The notes below the pieces were generated by a model. The model was not told the DNA's origin and did no database searches. It saw only the letters and a list, made by a program, of their open reading frames with translations. Of a DNA stretch of 64,000 nucleotides, positions 21,174 through 30,486 are shown piece by piece. Position 1 is the stretch's first letter; the number at the start of each line of letters is the position of its first letter. Origin of the DNA: Catellatospora tritici (GTDB taxonomy: Bacteria > Actinomycetota > Actinomycetes > Mycobacteriales > Micromonosporaceae); contig NZ_JAHRCY010000008.1 of NCBI RefSeq assembly GCF_019083965.1, positions 124,001 through 188,000 of the forward strand. The letters are read 5' to 3'. The position numbers were made by a program, and so were the translations under genes.

Positions 21174-22637
21174 GTGAGCAACAGCATATTTCGGACGAAG
21201 TCGGTGGAGCAGTCCATCGCCGAGACGGACGAACCCGGTCACCGCCTCAAGAAGGAACTGACCGTCTTCGATCTCACCGTCTTCGGTATCGGTGTCATCA
21301 TCGGCACGGGCATCTTCGTGCTCACCGGCAAGCAGGCCGCGATCAATGCAGGCCCGGCGATCGTGATCTCGTTCATCCTCGCCGCGATCGTCTGCGCGCT
21401 GGCCGCGCTCTGCTACGCCGAGTTCGCCTCCACCGTCCCGGTGGCCGGATCGGCGTACACGTTCTCCTACGCCACGCTGGGTGAGTTCATCGCCTGGATC
21501 ATCGGCTGGGACCTGGCGCTGGAGCTGGGCCTGGGCGCCGCCGTGGTCGCCCGTGGCTGGTCGAGCTACCTGCACTCGCTGCTCAACCTGCCGGACTGGC
21601 TGGCCGGGGACAAGGCCATCCCCGACTTCGGCGCGATCTTCATCGTGGCGGTCTGCGCGGCGCTGGGCGTGGTCGGCGCGAAGATCTCCGGCCGGGTCAC
21701 CGCCGTGCTCGTGGCCATCAAGATCGCCGTGGTGCTGTTCGTGATCGCGCTCGGCGCGTTCTTCATCAAGGCCGCCAACTACTCGCCGTACATCCCGCCG
21801 GCGGTGCCCGCGAAGGTGGAGGAGGGCGGCGCCACGCCCCTGATCCAGCTCCTGCTCGGCATCACCCCACAGCACTTCGGGCTGTGGGGAATCCTGGCCG
21901 CGTCCTCGATCGTGTTCTTCGCGTACATCGGCTTCGACATCGTCGCCACCACCGCCGAGGAGACCAAGAATCCGCAGCGCGACCTGCCCCGAGGCATCCT
22001 CGGCTCCCTGATCATCTGCACGATCCTGTACGCGGCCGTCTCGTTCGTCATCACCGGCATGGCCAACTACAAGCTGCTCGACACCGGCGCCCCGCTGGCC
22101 TTGGCGTTCGAACTGGTCGGGCAGGACTGGGCGGCCAAGCTCATCTCGCTCGGCGCCATCTGCGGCATCACCACCGTGGTGCTGGTGCTGATGCTCGGCC
22201 AGTCCCGGGTGCTGTTCGCCATGTCCCGTGACCGGCTGCTGCCCGAGAAGCTGGCCGCGGTACACCCGCGCTACGGCACGCCGTGGATCATCACCATCGT
22301 GACCAGCGTGATCATCGCGATTCTGGCCGCCTTCCTCGACCTGACCAAGCTGTCCGAACTGACCAGCATCGGTACGCTGTTCGCGTTCGTGGTGGTCGCC
22401 GTCGGCGTCGTGATCCTGCGTAAGACACGACCCGACCTGCACCGCAGCTTCCGCGTGCCATGGGTGCCGTTCCTGCCGATCGTGGCGGTGCTGGCCTGCC
22501 TGTGGCTGATGCTGAACCTGCCCGTCGACACGTGGATCCGGTTCGCGATCTGGATGGTGCTGGGCCTGGCGCTGTACTTCCCGTACGGCCGCCGCCACAG
22601 CCGCCTGTCCCGTTCCTCGACCCCGTCGTACGACTGA
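21174..22637 (+). CDS. APC superfamily amino acid permease (CAT/YfnA-like)
   Basis: 487 residues with twelve predicted TM helices. The signature FGIGVIIGTGIFVLTG in TM1 is the unwound substrate-binding segment of APC carriers, and VAGSAYTFSYATLGEFIAWIIGWDL in the TM3 region is typical of the cationic-amino-acid-transporter branch. It likely exchanges or imports amino acids with protons. The GTG start at 21174 gives a charged 30-residue cytoplasmic N-terminus. The specific amino acid is not determinable here. Confidence 0.9.
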   Translation: MSNSIFRTKSVEQSIAETDEPGHRLKKELTVFDLTVFGIGVIIGTGIFVLTGKQAAINAGPAIVISFILAAIVCALAALCYAEFASTVPVAGSAYTFSYATLGEFIAWIIGWDLALELGLGAAVVARGWSSYLHSLLNLPDWLAGDKAIPDFGAIFIVAVCAALGVVGAKISGRVTAVLVAIKIAVVLFVIALGAFFIKAANYSPYIPPAVPAKVEEGGATPLIQLLLGITPQHFGLWGILAASSIVFFAYIGFDIVATTAEETKNPQRDLPRGILGSLIICTILYAAVSFVITGMANYKLLDTGAPLALAFELVGQDWAAKLISLGAICGITTVVLVLMLGQSRVLFAMSRDRLLPEKLAAVHPRYGTPWIITIVTSVIIAILAAFLDLTKLSELTSIGTLFAFVVVAVGVVILRKTRPDLHRSFRVPWVPFLPIVAVLACLWLMLNLPVDTWIRFAIWMVLGLALYFPYGRRHSRLSRSSTPSYD

Positions 22638-22687
22638 CCCACCGCGCGCGGCAGCGCGGATCGCCGCCCGCGGCTCTGTTCCGCACG

Positions 22688-22752
22688 ATGATCGCCGTCT
22701 GCGGTCGGAATCTCGCCCTACAGCCGAGGTTCTGACCACAGACGGCGATCAT
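22688..22752. repeat. Family D palindrome, copy D2
   Basis: Arms of 23 nt (22688-22710 and 22730-22752) beginning ATGATCGCCGTCTG and ending CAGACGGCGATCAT are complementary with two mismatches around a 19-nt loop. Shares the GATGATCGC outer arm with D1 at 14371. Located after the permease stop. Confidence 0.82.
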
Positions 22753-22770
22753 CAGCGCGATGCGCGGCGG

Positions 22771-22860
22771 GCGACAGCGAGCGACGGCGCGCAACGGCGC
22801 GCAACGGCGGGCAACGGCGGGCAACGGCGAGCGATAACGCGCCACGGCGGGCGATAACGC
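22771..22860. repeat. Degenerate 10-bp tandem repeat after palindrome D2
   Basis: Nine consecutive 10-nt units with consensus GCAACGGCGG (for example GCAACGGCGC, GCAACGGCGG, GCGATAACGC); the pattern continues out of phase to about 22890. It begins 18 nt beyond palindrome D2, in front of the gluconokinase gene. Not CRISPR: units are too short and there are no spacers. Confidence 0.8.
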
Positions 22861-22950
22861 CTCGGCGGGCGATAGCGAGCAACAGCGGGCCGAGTTCGTG
22901 GCGGAGTCGCACGGGGTGCTGCGGCGCGGTTGTGGGCTAGTCTCAGGCGC

Positions 22951-23454
22951 GTGAGTGACACGCCTGTACTGGTCATGGGAGTCTCCGGCAGCGGCAAGAC
23001 CACCATCGGCACCAACCTGGCGCTGCGGCTCGGCGCCGCCTTCCAGGACGCCGACGACCTGCACCCGGCCGCCAACCGGCAGAAGATGCACGACGGCGTC
23101 CCGCTCACCGACGCCGACCGCGAACCGTGGCTGCGCGCCTGCGCCCAATGGCTGGCCGACCAGACGGGCGACGGCAGGCCCGCCGTGCTGGCCTGCTCGG
23201 CGCTCAAACGCCGCTACCGCGACCTGCTCCGCGACGGCGCGCCCGACCTGCGCACCGTGTACCTCGACGGCGACCGCAGGCTGCTCACCGCCCGCCTGAG
23301 CCACCGTGCCGGGCACTTCTTCAACCCGGTGCTTCTGGACTCGCAACTGGCCGACCTGGAGGTGCCGGGTCCGGACGAGCACCCGATCATCCTGCCGGTC
23401 ACGCTGTCCCCCGCCGAGCTGGTCGACCGCGCCGCCACCGCCCTGACCAGCTGA
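22951..23454 (+). CDS. gntK: Gluconokinase
   Basis: 167 residues. P-loop GVSGSGKTT at the N-terminus, then DADDLHPAANRQKMHDGVPLTDADREPWL and ACSALKRRYRDLLR, the near-diagnostic blocks of GntK-type thermosensitive/thermoresistant gluconokinases. It phosphorylates D-gluconate to 6-phosphogluconate for the pentose phosphate pathway. The gene stands alone; no gluconate permease or regulator is adjacent. GTG 22951 is the start that leaves a short strand before the P-loop. Confidence 0.93.
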   Translation: MSDTPVLVMGVSGSGKTTIGTNLALRLGAAFQDADDLHPAANRQKMHDGVPLTDADREPWLRACAQWLADQTGDGRPAVLACSALKRRYRDLLRDGAPDLRTVYLDGDRRLLTARLSHRAGHFFNPVLLDSQLADLEVPGPDEHPIILPVTLSPAELVDRAATALTS

Positions 23455-23572
23455 CCTCGCGCCAGCCGGTCGGCCTGGCGCACCTGCCGGGCAGGCCCGA
23501 GTCGCCCATCGCTCAGTCTCCCGGCAGTTCGGCGCCGTCAGAGACACCCGGCGCGGCCAGGGGAAGCATGCC

Positions 23573-23632
23573 GCGCTTTCAGGGAAACCGCCGCAACCGG
23601 TCCTCCGTTGGCTGCAGTTTCCCCGAAACTGC
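23573..23632. repeat. Family E palindrome, copy E2
   Basis: CTTTCAGGGAAACCGCCG near the left and GCAGTTTCCCCGAAACTGC at the right (23614-23632) form imperfect inverted arms of a 60-nt unit; the right part is also a perfect GCAGTTTC/GAAACTGC hairpin. It sits 44 nt from palindrome C1 in the convergent gntK/polA gap. Confidence 0.68.
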
Positions 23633-23676
23633 CGAAACCGCGGCCAACCCGTGTGCACAGGCCCCGGAACACGGCA

Positions 23677-23735
23677 TCGATCATGAAGTTATGGCCGCGA
23701 CACGCCGTCGAACCGTGCCATAAGTTCATGATCGA
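23677..23735. repeat. Family C 59-nt palindrome, copy C1
   Basis: TCGATCATGAAGTTATGGC (23677-23695) and GCCATAAGTTCATGATCGA (23717-23735) pair with one mismatch. The loop contains ACACGCCGTCGAACCGTG. The same 59-nt unit recurs at 26940, 51866 and 52083. It is 57 nt from the polA 3' end, with a G-rich stretch (23756-23792) between. Confidence 0.92.
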
Positions 23736-23792
23736 CGGGAAAGGGGCGCCCCGCCCGGCGGGTGGCGGGGCGGGCGGGCGGGGCGGGGCGGG

Positions 23793-26462
23793 TCAGTGGT
23801 CGGCGGCGTTCCAGTCGGGGCCGGAGCCGACCGAGACCTCCAGGGGCACCGAGAGGTCGACAGCGCCCGCCATCTCGCGGCGCGCCAGCGCCTCCAGCAC
23901 CTCCCGCTCGCCGGGCGCGACCTCGAACACCAGCTCGTCGTGCACCTGCAGCAGCATCCGCGAGACCAGGCCCTCGGCCTTGAGCGCCTTGTCGACCCGC
24001 AGCATCGCCAGCTTGATCACGTCGGCGGCCGAACCCTGGATCGGGGCGTTCAGCGCCATCCGCTCGGCCATCTCACGCCGCTGCCGGTTGTCGCTGGTCA
24101 GGTCGGGCAGGTAGCGGCGGCGCCCCAGGATGGTGGCGGTGTAACCGTCCTTGCGGGCCTGGTCGACGACGGCGTGCAGGTAGTCGCGTACGCCGCCGAA
24201 GCGGGCGAAGTAGTCCTCCATCAGCCCGGTCGCCTCGGCCGTGGAGATGCCCAGCTGCTGCGACAGGCCGTACGCCGAGAGGCCGTAGGCCAGCCCGTAT
24301 GACATCGCCTTGATGCGGCGGCGCTGCTCGGCGCTGACCTCCTCGGTGGCGAAAACCTTCGACGCGACCGTGGTGTGCAGGTCCTCGCCGGAGGCGAACG
24401 CCTCGATCAGCCCCGCGTCGCCGGACAGGTGCGCCATGATCCGCATCTCGATCTGGCTGTAGTCGGCGGTCAGCAGCGACTCGTACCCGGAGCCGACCAC
24501 GAACGCGCGCCGGATACGGCGGCCCTCCTCGGTGCGGATCGGCACGTTCTGCAGGTTCGGGTCGGTGCTGGACAGGCGGCCGGTCGCGGCCACGGTCTGG
24601 AAGAACGTGGTGTGGATGCGGCCGTCGTCGCTGACCGACTTGAGCAGGCCGTCCACGGTCGACTTGAGCTTGGCCACGTCGCGGTGGCGCAGCAGGTGCT
24701 CCAGCACCGCATGGCCGGTCTGCTGGTACAGCCACTGCAGCGCGTCGGCGTCGGTGGTGTACCCCGTCTTGATCTTCTTGGTCTTGGGCAGGTTCAGCTC
24801 GCCGAACAGGATCTCCTGCAGCTGCTTGGGCGAGCCCAGGTTGAACTCGCGTCCCACCGCCGCGTACGCCGCCTGCGCGGCCGCCTTGACCTCCGCCGCG
24901 AACGTCGCCTCCAGCTCCGACAGGTATTCGGTGTCGGCGGCGATGCCGGTGCGTTCCATCGCGCCGAGCACGTCCACCAGCGGCAGCTCCAGCTCCGCCA
25001 GCAGGCGCTCGCCGCCGTCGGGGCCGAGCTCCGCGCCGATCGCGTCGACCAGGTCGAGCGTGGCGCGGGCGCGCAGCATCAGCGCCTCCTCGGCGGCCCG
25101 GTCGGGCGCCGCGTCGCCGAAGTCCAGGGTCAGCTGGCCGTTGTCGGCGGGCGTCTCGGTGCGCAGCTCCCGGTGTAGATAGCGCAGCGCCAGGTCGGCC
25201 AGGTCGTAGGAGCGCTGATCGGGCCGGGCCAGGTAGGCCGCGAGCGCGGTGTCGCTGGCCAGCCCGCCCACCGTCCAGCCCCGGGCCTGGAAGGCGAGCA
25301 TGGCCGGTTTCGCGTCGTGGATCACCTTGGGCCGCTGCGGGTCGGCCAGCCACGCCGCGAGCGCGGCGTCGTCGGCCGGGTCCAGCCCGGTCGGGTCGCA
25401 CCACGCCGCCGCCTGCTCGGCCGCCAGGGCCAGCCCGGTCAGGTTGCCGGTGCCTCGCCCGAACGTGCCGCTGACCGCGACGCCGACCGTGCCACGGCCG
25501 TGCTCCTCCAGCCAGGCCGCGAGCGCGCCGGGCTCCTCCAGCACCGTGCCGTCGAGGTCGAATCCGGCCTCGGCCTCCGGCTCGGCGGTGTCGAGGTACT
25601 GGTACAGCCGGTCGCGCAGCACCCGGAACTGGAGCGTGTCGAACACCTGGTGCACCGCCTCGCGGTCCCAGCTGGTCCAGTGCGACTCGTCCAGCGGCAG
25701 CGGCAGGTCCAGATCGTCGCGCAGCTTGTTGATCTGGTGGTTGCGCATGACCCCGGCCAGGTGCTCGCGCAGGCTCTCGCCCGCCTTGCCCTTGATCTCG
25801 TCGACGTGGGCGATGACGCCGTCGAGGCCGTCGTACTGCGTGATCCACTTGGCGGCGGTCTTCGGGCCGACGCCGGGCACGCCGGGCAGGTTGTCGCTGG
25901 ACTCGCCGACCAGGGCGGCCAGGTCGCGGTAGCGGTCCGGGCCGACGCCGTACTTCTCGGTCACCGCGGCCGGGTCCATCCGGGCCAGGTCCGAGACGCC
26001 CTTCTTCGGGTACAGCACGGTCACGTCCTTGGTGACCAACTGGAACGCGTCACGGTCACCGGTGCAGATGAGCACCCGCATGCCGGCCTCGCGGCCCTGC
26101 CGGGCCAGGGTGGCGATGATGTCGTCGGCCTCGTAGCCGGGCAGCTCGACGTGGCGCACGCGCAGCGCGTCGAGCACCTCCTGCACCAGGCTGACCTGGC
26201 CCTTGAAGTCGGTCGGGGTCTCGGACCGGCCCGCCTTGTACTCCGCGTACTGCTCGGTGCGGAACGACTGGCGCGACACGTCGAAGGCGACGGCGATGTG
26301 GGTGGGCCGCTCGTCGCGCAGCACGTTGATCAGCATCGAGGTGAAGCCGTACACCGCGTTGGTGGGCTGGCCCGTGCTGGTGGAGAAGTTCTCCACGGGC
26401 AGGGCGAAGAAGGCCCGGTACGCCAGCGAGTGGCCGTCGAGCAGCAGCAGGGTCTCGGTCAC
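23793..26462 (-). CDS. polA: DNA polymerase I
   Basis: 889 residues. It fills gaps and removes RNA primers. The N-terminal ~300 residues are the 5'-3' nuclease (DGHSLAYRAFFAL, GYEADDIIATLA, CTGDRDAFQLV). The polymerase has motif A TADYSQIEMRIMAHLSGD, motif B RRRIKAMSYGLAYGLSAYGLSQQ and motif C QVHDELVFEV. The middle 3'-5' exonuclease-like domain lacks the DxE motif (VGVAVSGTFG occupies its place), so proofreading is probably absent, as in other actinobacterial PolA. The start codon is GTG. Convergent with gntK. Confidence 0.96.
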   Translation of the reverse strand: MTETLLLLDGHSLAYRAFFALPVENFSTSTGQPTNAVYGFTSMLINVLRDERPTHIAVAFDVSRQSFRTEQYAEYKAGRSETPTDFKGQVSLVQEVLDALRVRHVELPGYEADDIIATLARQGREAGMRVLICTGDRDAFQLVTKDVTVLYPKKGVSDLARMDPAAVTEKYGVGPDRYRDLAALVGESSDNLPGVPGVGPKTAAKWITQYDGLDGVIAHVDEIKGKAGESLREHLAGVMRNHQINKLRDDLDLPLPLDESHWTSWDREAVHQVFDTLQFRVLRDRLYQYLDTAEPEAEAGFDLDGTVLEEPGALAAWLEEHGRGTVGVAVSGTFGRGTGNLTGLALAAEQAAAWCDPTGLDPADDAALAAWLADPQRPKVIHDAKPAMLAFQARGWTVGGLASDTALAAYLARPDQRSYDLADLALRYLHRELRTETPADNGQLTLDFGDAAPDRAAEEALMLRARATLDLVDAIGAELGPDGGERLLAELELPLVDVLGAMERTGIAADTEYLSELEATFAAEVKAAAQAAYAAVGREFNLGSPKQLQEILFGELNLPKTKKIKTGYTTDADALQWLYQQTGHAVLEHLLRHRDVAKLKSTVDGLLKSVSDDGRIHTTFFQTVAATGRLSSTDPNLQNVPIRTEEGRRIRRAFVVGSGYESLLTADYSQIEMRIMAHLSGDAGLIEAFASGEDLHTTVASKVFATEEVSAEQRRRIKAMSYGLAYGLSAYGLSQQLGISTAEATGLMEDYFARFGGVRDYLHAVVDQARKDGYTATILGRRRYLPDLTSDNRQRREMAERMALNAPIQGSAADVIKLAMLRVDKALKAEGLVSRMLLQVHDELVFEVAPGEREVLEALARREMAGAVDLSVPLEVSVGSGPDWNAADH

Positions 26463-26499
26463 CCGACGAGCTTATGCCCTGCCTCCGACGGGTTCGGCG

Positions 26500-26895
26500 C
26501 TACGGGGTCCGGGGCGTGGCCGGGTCGGTGATGCGGACGCCGACGGTGCCGTCCAGGCCCCGCCGGACGCGGCTGCCCCACAGGGTGATCCGGCCCAGCA
26601 GCCCGTACTTCTTGACCAGCAGTTGGCGGACCTCGGCGGTGGCCTGCGCGTCCATCAGCCGGGCGCGGGCCGCGATGGTCGGGCCGGTCACCTTGCCGCG
26701 TACGTCGCAGTCGCTGATGGTGACCTTGCTGCTGCGCCGCAGCCGCTTGACCTTGCCGCTGTCGGAGACGGTCCACACCACGATCTCGGCGCCGTCGCGC
26801 ACCGCCCACACCGGCGTCGGCACCGCGCGCCCGTCCCTACGGAACGTGGTGAGCAGCAGGTAGTTCCCGAACGGCAGATCCGCGACGGTTGGCAT
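26500..26895 (-). CDS. PPOX-class F420-dependent oxidoreductase
   Basis: 131 residues of the split-barrel flavin/F420-binding fold: FGNYLLLTTFRRDGRAVPTPVW at the N-terminus and WTVSDSGKVKRLRRSSKVTISDCDVRG in the middle match the PPOX/PNPOX group that in actinobacteria often uses F420. The substrate is unknown. ATG 26895 is my choice; GTG 26904 is in frame and nearly as good. It is 38 bp upstream of polA on the same strand. Confidence 0.82.
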   Translation of the reverse strand: MPTVADLPFGNYLLLTTFRRDGRAVPTPVWAVRDGAEIVVWTVSDSGKVKRLRRSSKVTISDCDVRGKVTGPTIAARARLMDAQATAEVRQLLVKKYGLLGRITLWGSRVRRGLDGTVGVRITDPATPRTP

Positions 26896-26939
26896 ACCCG
26901 GCACCCTACCGAACCGCCGCGCGCCCGCCCATCGGCGAG

Positions 26940-26998
26940 TCGATCAGGAAGCTGTGCCCACGACACACCGTCGAACCGTGCCATAAGTTCATGATCGA
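26940..26998. repeat. Family C 59-nt palindrome, copy C2
   Basis: TCGATCAGGAAGCTGTGCCC at the left end and GCCATAAGTTCATGATCGA at the right end bracket the conserved core ACACACCGTCGAACCGTG. Exactly 59 nt, as in the other copies. It ends 22 nt from the 3' end of the glnQ-like gene. Confidence 0.9.
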
Positions 26999-27020
26999 CC
27001 CGCGGGAGGGGGGTCGGGGG

Positions 27021-27797
27021 CTAGAGGACCTTGGAGAGGAAGTCGCGGGTGCGGGGGTGTTGGGGGTTGGCGAGGACCTCGCGGGGGTGGCCGGATTCGA
27101 CCACGACGCCGCCGTCCATGAAGATGAGCTGGTCGCCGACCTCGCGGGCGAAGCCGATCTCGTGGGTGACGACGACCATGGTCATGCCGGAGCGGGCCAG
27201 GTCCTTCATCGCGTCCAGGACGTCGCCGACGAGTTCGGGGTCCAGGGCGCTGGTGGGCTCGTCGAACAGCATCAGTTTGGGGTCCATGGCCAGGGCGCGG
27301 GCGATGGCGACGCGCTGCTGCTGGCCGCCGGACAGCTGCGCCGGGTAGTTGCCCGCCTTGTCGGCCAGGCCGACGCGCTTGAGCTGCTCCATACCCTTGC
27401 GCATGGCCTCGTCCTTGCCGCGGCCCTTGACCGTGGTCGGCGCCTCCATCACGTTCTCCAGCGCGCACATGTGCGGGAACAGGTTGAAGCGCTGGAACAC
27501 CATGCCGATCTCACGCCGCTGCGCGGCGACGGCCTTGTCGTGCAGCTCGTACAGCTTGTCGCCGCGCTGCTCGTACCCGACGAGCTTGCCGTCGACCCAG
27601 ATCCGGCCCGAATCGATCTTCTCCAGGTGGTTGATGCAGCGCAGGAACGTCGACTTGCCGGAGCCGGACGGGCCCAGCACGACGCAGACGGTGCCGCGCG
27701 GCACCGTCACGTCGATGCCGCGCAACACCTCGACGTGCCCGAACGCCTTGTGCACGTTGTCGGTGCGCACCATCGGTTCCTCGGCGGCGTGGCTCAC
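27021..27797 (-). CDS. Polar amino acid ABC transporter ATP-binding protein (GlnQ/HisP type)
   Basis: 258 residues from GTG 27797, which overlaps the permease stop by four bases (GTGA). Walker A LGPSGSGKST, Q-loop FQRFNLFPH, signature LSGGQQQR, Walker B LMLFDEPTSALDP and the H-loop THEIG are intact. It energises uptake of a polar amino acid with the permease and binding protein upstream on the same strand. ATG 27773 is a possible later start. Confidence 0.93.
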   Translation of the reverse strand: MSHAAEEPMVRTDNVHKAFGHVEVLRGIDVTVPRGTVCVVLGPSGSGKSTFLRCINHLEKIDSGRIWVDGKLVGYEQRGDKLYELHDKAVAAQRREIGMVFQRFNLFPHMCALENVMEAPTTVKGRGKDEAMRKGMEQLKRVGLADKAGNYPAQLSGGQQQRVAIARALAMDPKLMLFDEPTSALDPELVGDVLDAMKDLARSGMTMVVVTHEIGFAREVGDQLIFMDGGVVVESGHPREVLANPQHPRTRDFLSKVL

Positions 27798-28777
27798 ATC
27801 GGCTCCCCACCGTGCTCGGCGGCCAGTCCCTTGAGCTTGAGTTTGGCCTGCCCGGCGCGGCCGTAGCCGCGCCCGAAGTGGCGCTCGAGGAAGTACTGCC
27901 CGACCAGCAGCAGGCTGACCAGGAACAGGTACCACAGGATCGCCGCGACGTACATCGGGAAGATCTGGAAGGTGCGCTTGCCGATCGCGTCGAGCTGGAA
28001 GAACAGCTCCGTGGTCACCGGGACCACGATGAGCAGCGAGGTGTCCTTGAGCATCGCGATCGTCTCGTTGCCGGTCGGCGGGATGATCACCCGCATCGCC
28101 TGCGGCAGCACCACTCGGCGCAGCGCCTGGAACCGGCTCATGCCCAGCGCGGTCGCCGCCTCCTGCTGGCCGGGCTCGACCGACAGCATGCCCGCGCGCA
28201 CGATCTCGGCCATGTACGCCGCCTCCGACAGCGCCAGGCCCAGCACGCCGACGGCGAAGCCGCTGAGCAGCGCCCGGGTCTCGATACCGCCCACCCGCCA
28301 GGTGGCGTTCTCGATGCCGAACAGCGCCCCGATCCACCGGTCGAACGGCACGCCGAACTCCAGTCGCGGCCACAGGATGCCCAGGTTGCCCAGCACCGCC
28401 AGCAGCACCAGCCGCGGCACCGCCCGGAAGAACCAGGTGTACGCCCACGAGGTGCCGCGCAGGATCGGGTTCTCCGACAGCCGCGCCACCGCCACCAGGA
28501 TCCCCAGCAGCACCCCGATGATCATCGAGCAGACCGTGATCGACACGGTCCCCCACAGGCCGCGCAGCACCGGTGGCGTGAACATGTGCTGGAACATGAA
28601 CTGCCACTGGAAGGCGCTGTTGGTCAGCAGCATGTGCAGGAACATCGCCCCGATCAGGGCGATGACCCCGATCGCCACCCACCGGCCGGGGTGCCGGACC
28701 GGGATCGCCTTGATGGGGTCGGGTGGGCGCGGGGCCGGCAGCGGGGCCGACGAAGACGAGGGCGTGGGCGCGGTCAT
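27794..28777 (-). CDS. Polar amino acid ABC transporter permease
   Basis: 327 residues with about six TM helices. LRGTSWAYTWFFRAVPRLVLLAVLG and the EAAYMAEIVRAGMLSVEPGQQEAATALG block (EAA loop that docks on the ATPase) identify the HisM/GlnP permease family. The charged, Pro-rich first 35 residues are cytoplasmic. A single permease gene in the cluster suggests a homodimer. It is followed directly by the ATPase. Confidence 0.93.
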   Translation of the reverse strand: MTAPTPSSSSAPLPAPRPPDPIKAIPVRHPGRWVAIGVIALIGAMFLHMLLTNSAFQWQFMFQHMFTPPVLRGLWGTVSITVCSMIIGVLLGILVAVARLSENPILRGTSWAYTWFFRAVPRLVLLAVLGNLGILWPRLEFGVPFDRWIGALFGIENATWRVGGIETRALLSGFAVGVLGLALSEAAYMAEIVRAGMLSVEPGQQEAATALGMSRFQALRRVVLPQAMRVIIPPTGNETIAMLKDTSLLIVVPVTTELFFQLDAIGKRTFQIFPMYVAAILWYLFLVSLLLVGQYFLERHFGRGYGRAGQAKLKLKGLAAEHGGEPM

Positions 28778-28781
28778 GGCA

Positions 28782-29663
28782 CTACGGGTTGATCTGCGAG
28801 CTCGGCACCGCCCCGCCGGCGACGCCCCACTGGTCCAGGATCTTCTGGTACGTGCCGTCCTTGATCAGCGCGTCCACGGCGCCCTGCAGCGCCTCGGCGA
28901 ACTGCTGCTGGTCCTTGGGGACCACGTACCCGTAGGGCGCGGCGTCGTAGATGTCGCCGATGAGTTCCAGCTGCCCGTTGGACTGCTTGACCGCGTACGC
29001 CGCCACCGGCGAGTCGGCCAGCATCGCGTCGTCCTTGCCCGAGACGACCGCGGCCGCGACCTGGTCCTGTCCCGGGTACGGCTCGATGGTGATCTCGGGC
29101 TTGCCCGCGGCCTTGCACGCCGCGCTCTTCTTGGCGATGTCCTCGGCCTGCACCGTGTCGCGCTGGACGGCGATCCGCTTGCCGCACGGGTTGTTCGGGT
29201 CGACCCCGGCCGGGTTGCCCTTCTTGGCGGCCCACTGGGTGCCCGCGTTGTAGTAGCTGACCATCAGGGCCTGCTTGACGCGGTCCGGGTTGATGGTGAA
29301 CGAGGAGACCCCGGCCTCGTACTTGCCGGAGCCGACACCCGGGATGATGTCGCCGAAAGTGGCCGGCTGGATCTCCGTCTGCAGGCCGAGCTTGGCCGCC
29401 ACCGCCCGGAACAGGTCGATGTCGAAGCCCTGCACGGTCTTGCCGTCCTCGGCCAGGAACTCGTTCGGGGCGTAGGTCGCGTCCGTGCCCACGAGGATCT
29501 TGCCGTCGGACTTGACCGCCTCGGGCACCTTCGCCGCCAGCGCGGCGTCGGCCGAGATACTCGGCGTCGCTCCGGACGGGCTCTCGCTCCCGCCGCCGCA
29601 GGCGCTCAAACCGAGGGTCAGGGCAGCCACGCCGACCGGAATCAGTCTCTTGAGCACGTACAT
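28782..29663 (-). CDS. Polar amino acid ABC transporter substrate-binding lipoprotein
   Basis: 293 residues. Signal peptide with lipobox LSAC (Cys22). Type II periplasmic-binding fold: DGKILVGTDATYAPNEFLAEDGKTVQGFDIDLF at the start of the mature domain, and later YGYVVPKDQQQFAEALQGAVD, typical of the glutamine/cystine/arginine binding family (SBP_bac_3). It captures the amino acid outside the membrane for the permease 4 bp downstream. The ligand is not determinable by eye. An AT-richer segment at 29664-29700 probably holds the operon promoter. Confidence 0.92.
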   Translation of the reverse strand: MYVLKRLIPVGVAALTLGLSACGGGSESPSGATPSISADAALAAKVPEAVKSDGKILVGTDATYAPNEFLAEDGKTVQGFDIDLFRAVAAKLGLQTEIQPATFGDIIPGVGSGKYEAGVSSFTINPDRVKQALMVSYYNAGTQWAAKKGNPAGVDPNNPCGKRIAVQRDTVQAEDIAKKSAACKAAGKPEITIEPYPGQDQVAAAVVSGKDDAMLADSPVAAYAVKQSNGQLELIGDIYDAAPYGYVVPKDQQQFAEALQGAVDALIKDGTYQKILDQWGVAGGAVPSSQINP

Positions 29664-29721
29664 CCCCTTTGCGTACCGTATGTAGATTCACGGTAACGCA
29701 AAGTGAGACCCCGTAAACGCA

Positions 29722-29764
29722 ACTGCGCGGAAGCGGCCCCGAATCCGGGGCGCTTCCGCGCAGT
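29722..29764 (-). terminator. Terminator downstream of livF
   Basis: ACTGCGCGGAAGCG (29722-29735) pairs perfectly with CGCTTCCGCGCAGT (29751-29764), with further CCCCG/CGGGG pairing inside. It follows livF by about 12 nt and may also insulate the neighbouring amino-acid operon. Confidence 0.82.
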
Positions 29765-29775
29765 CGTCGTCAGCG

Positions 29776-30486
29776 TCAGGCCACGCCCAGGTAGGCCGCC
29801 TTCACCGCGGGGTCGTGCAGCAGGTCCGCGCCGCTGCCCTCCTTGACGATGGTGCCCGTCTCCAGGACGTAGGCCCGGTGCGCCCGCGACAGCGCCTGCT
29901 GCGCGTTCTGCTCCACCACCAGCACGGTCGTGCCCTGCTTGTTGATCTCCGTGATGATGTTGAAGATCTGCTGGATCAGCATCGGCGCCAGACCCATCGA
30001 CGGCTCGTCGAGCAGCAGCAGCTTCGGCCGGCCCATCAGCGCCCGGCCCACCGCGAGCATCTGCTGCTCACCGCCGGACAGCGTGCCGCCCTGCTGCTTG
30101 ATGCGCTCCAGCAACCGGGGGAACAGCCCGAACACCCGCTCCATGTCGGCGGCGATCCCGGCGGCGTCGCGTCGCATGTACGCGCCCATCTCCAGGTTCT
30201 CCTTGACCGTCATGCCCGGGAACACGCCCCGGCCCTCCGGCGACTGGCAGATGCCCCGCACCACGCGCAGGTCGGCGCGCAGCTTGGAGATGTCCTCGCC
30301 GTTGAAGCGGATCGCGCCGGACGCGATCGGGCGCAGGCCGGAGACGGCCCGCATCGTGGTGGACTTGCCGGCGCCGTTGGCGCCGATCAGGGCCACGATC
30401 TCACCCTCGTTGACGTGCAGGCTGATCCCGTGCAGCGCCTGGATCCGCCCGTACAGCAGGGTGATGTTGTCGATCTCAAGCAGCAT
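29776..30486 (-). CDS. livF: Branched-chain amino acid ABC transporter ATP-binding protein LivF
   Basis: 236 residues. Walker A GANGAGKSTTMRAV, signature LSGGEQQMLAVGRALM, Walker B LLLLDEPSMGLAP and VEQNAQQAL in the C-terminus are the LivF-type features. It drives uptake of Leu/Ile/Val with LivG. It is last in livKHMGF and its start overlaps the livG end by 11 bp. Confidence 0.94.
   Translation of the reverse strand: MLLEIDNITLLYGRIQALHGISLHVNEGEIVALIGANGAGKSTTMRAVSGLRPIASGAIRFNGEDISKLRADLRVVRGICQSPEGRGVFPGMTVKENLEMGAYMRRDAAGIAADMERVFGLFPRLLERIKQQGGTLSGGEQQMLAVGRALMGRPKLLLLDEPSMGLAPMLIQQIFNIITEINKQGTTVLVVEQNAQQALSRAHRAYVLETGTIVKEGSGADLLHDPAVKAAYLGVA

Noticed and set aside
22771..22890. Possible CRISPR array
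   Set aside because: Units of 10 nt, back to back, no spacers and no cas genes nearby; it is a degenerate tandem repeat.
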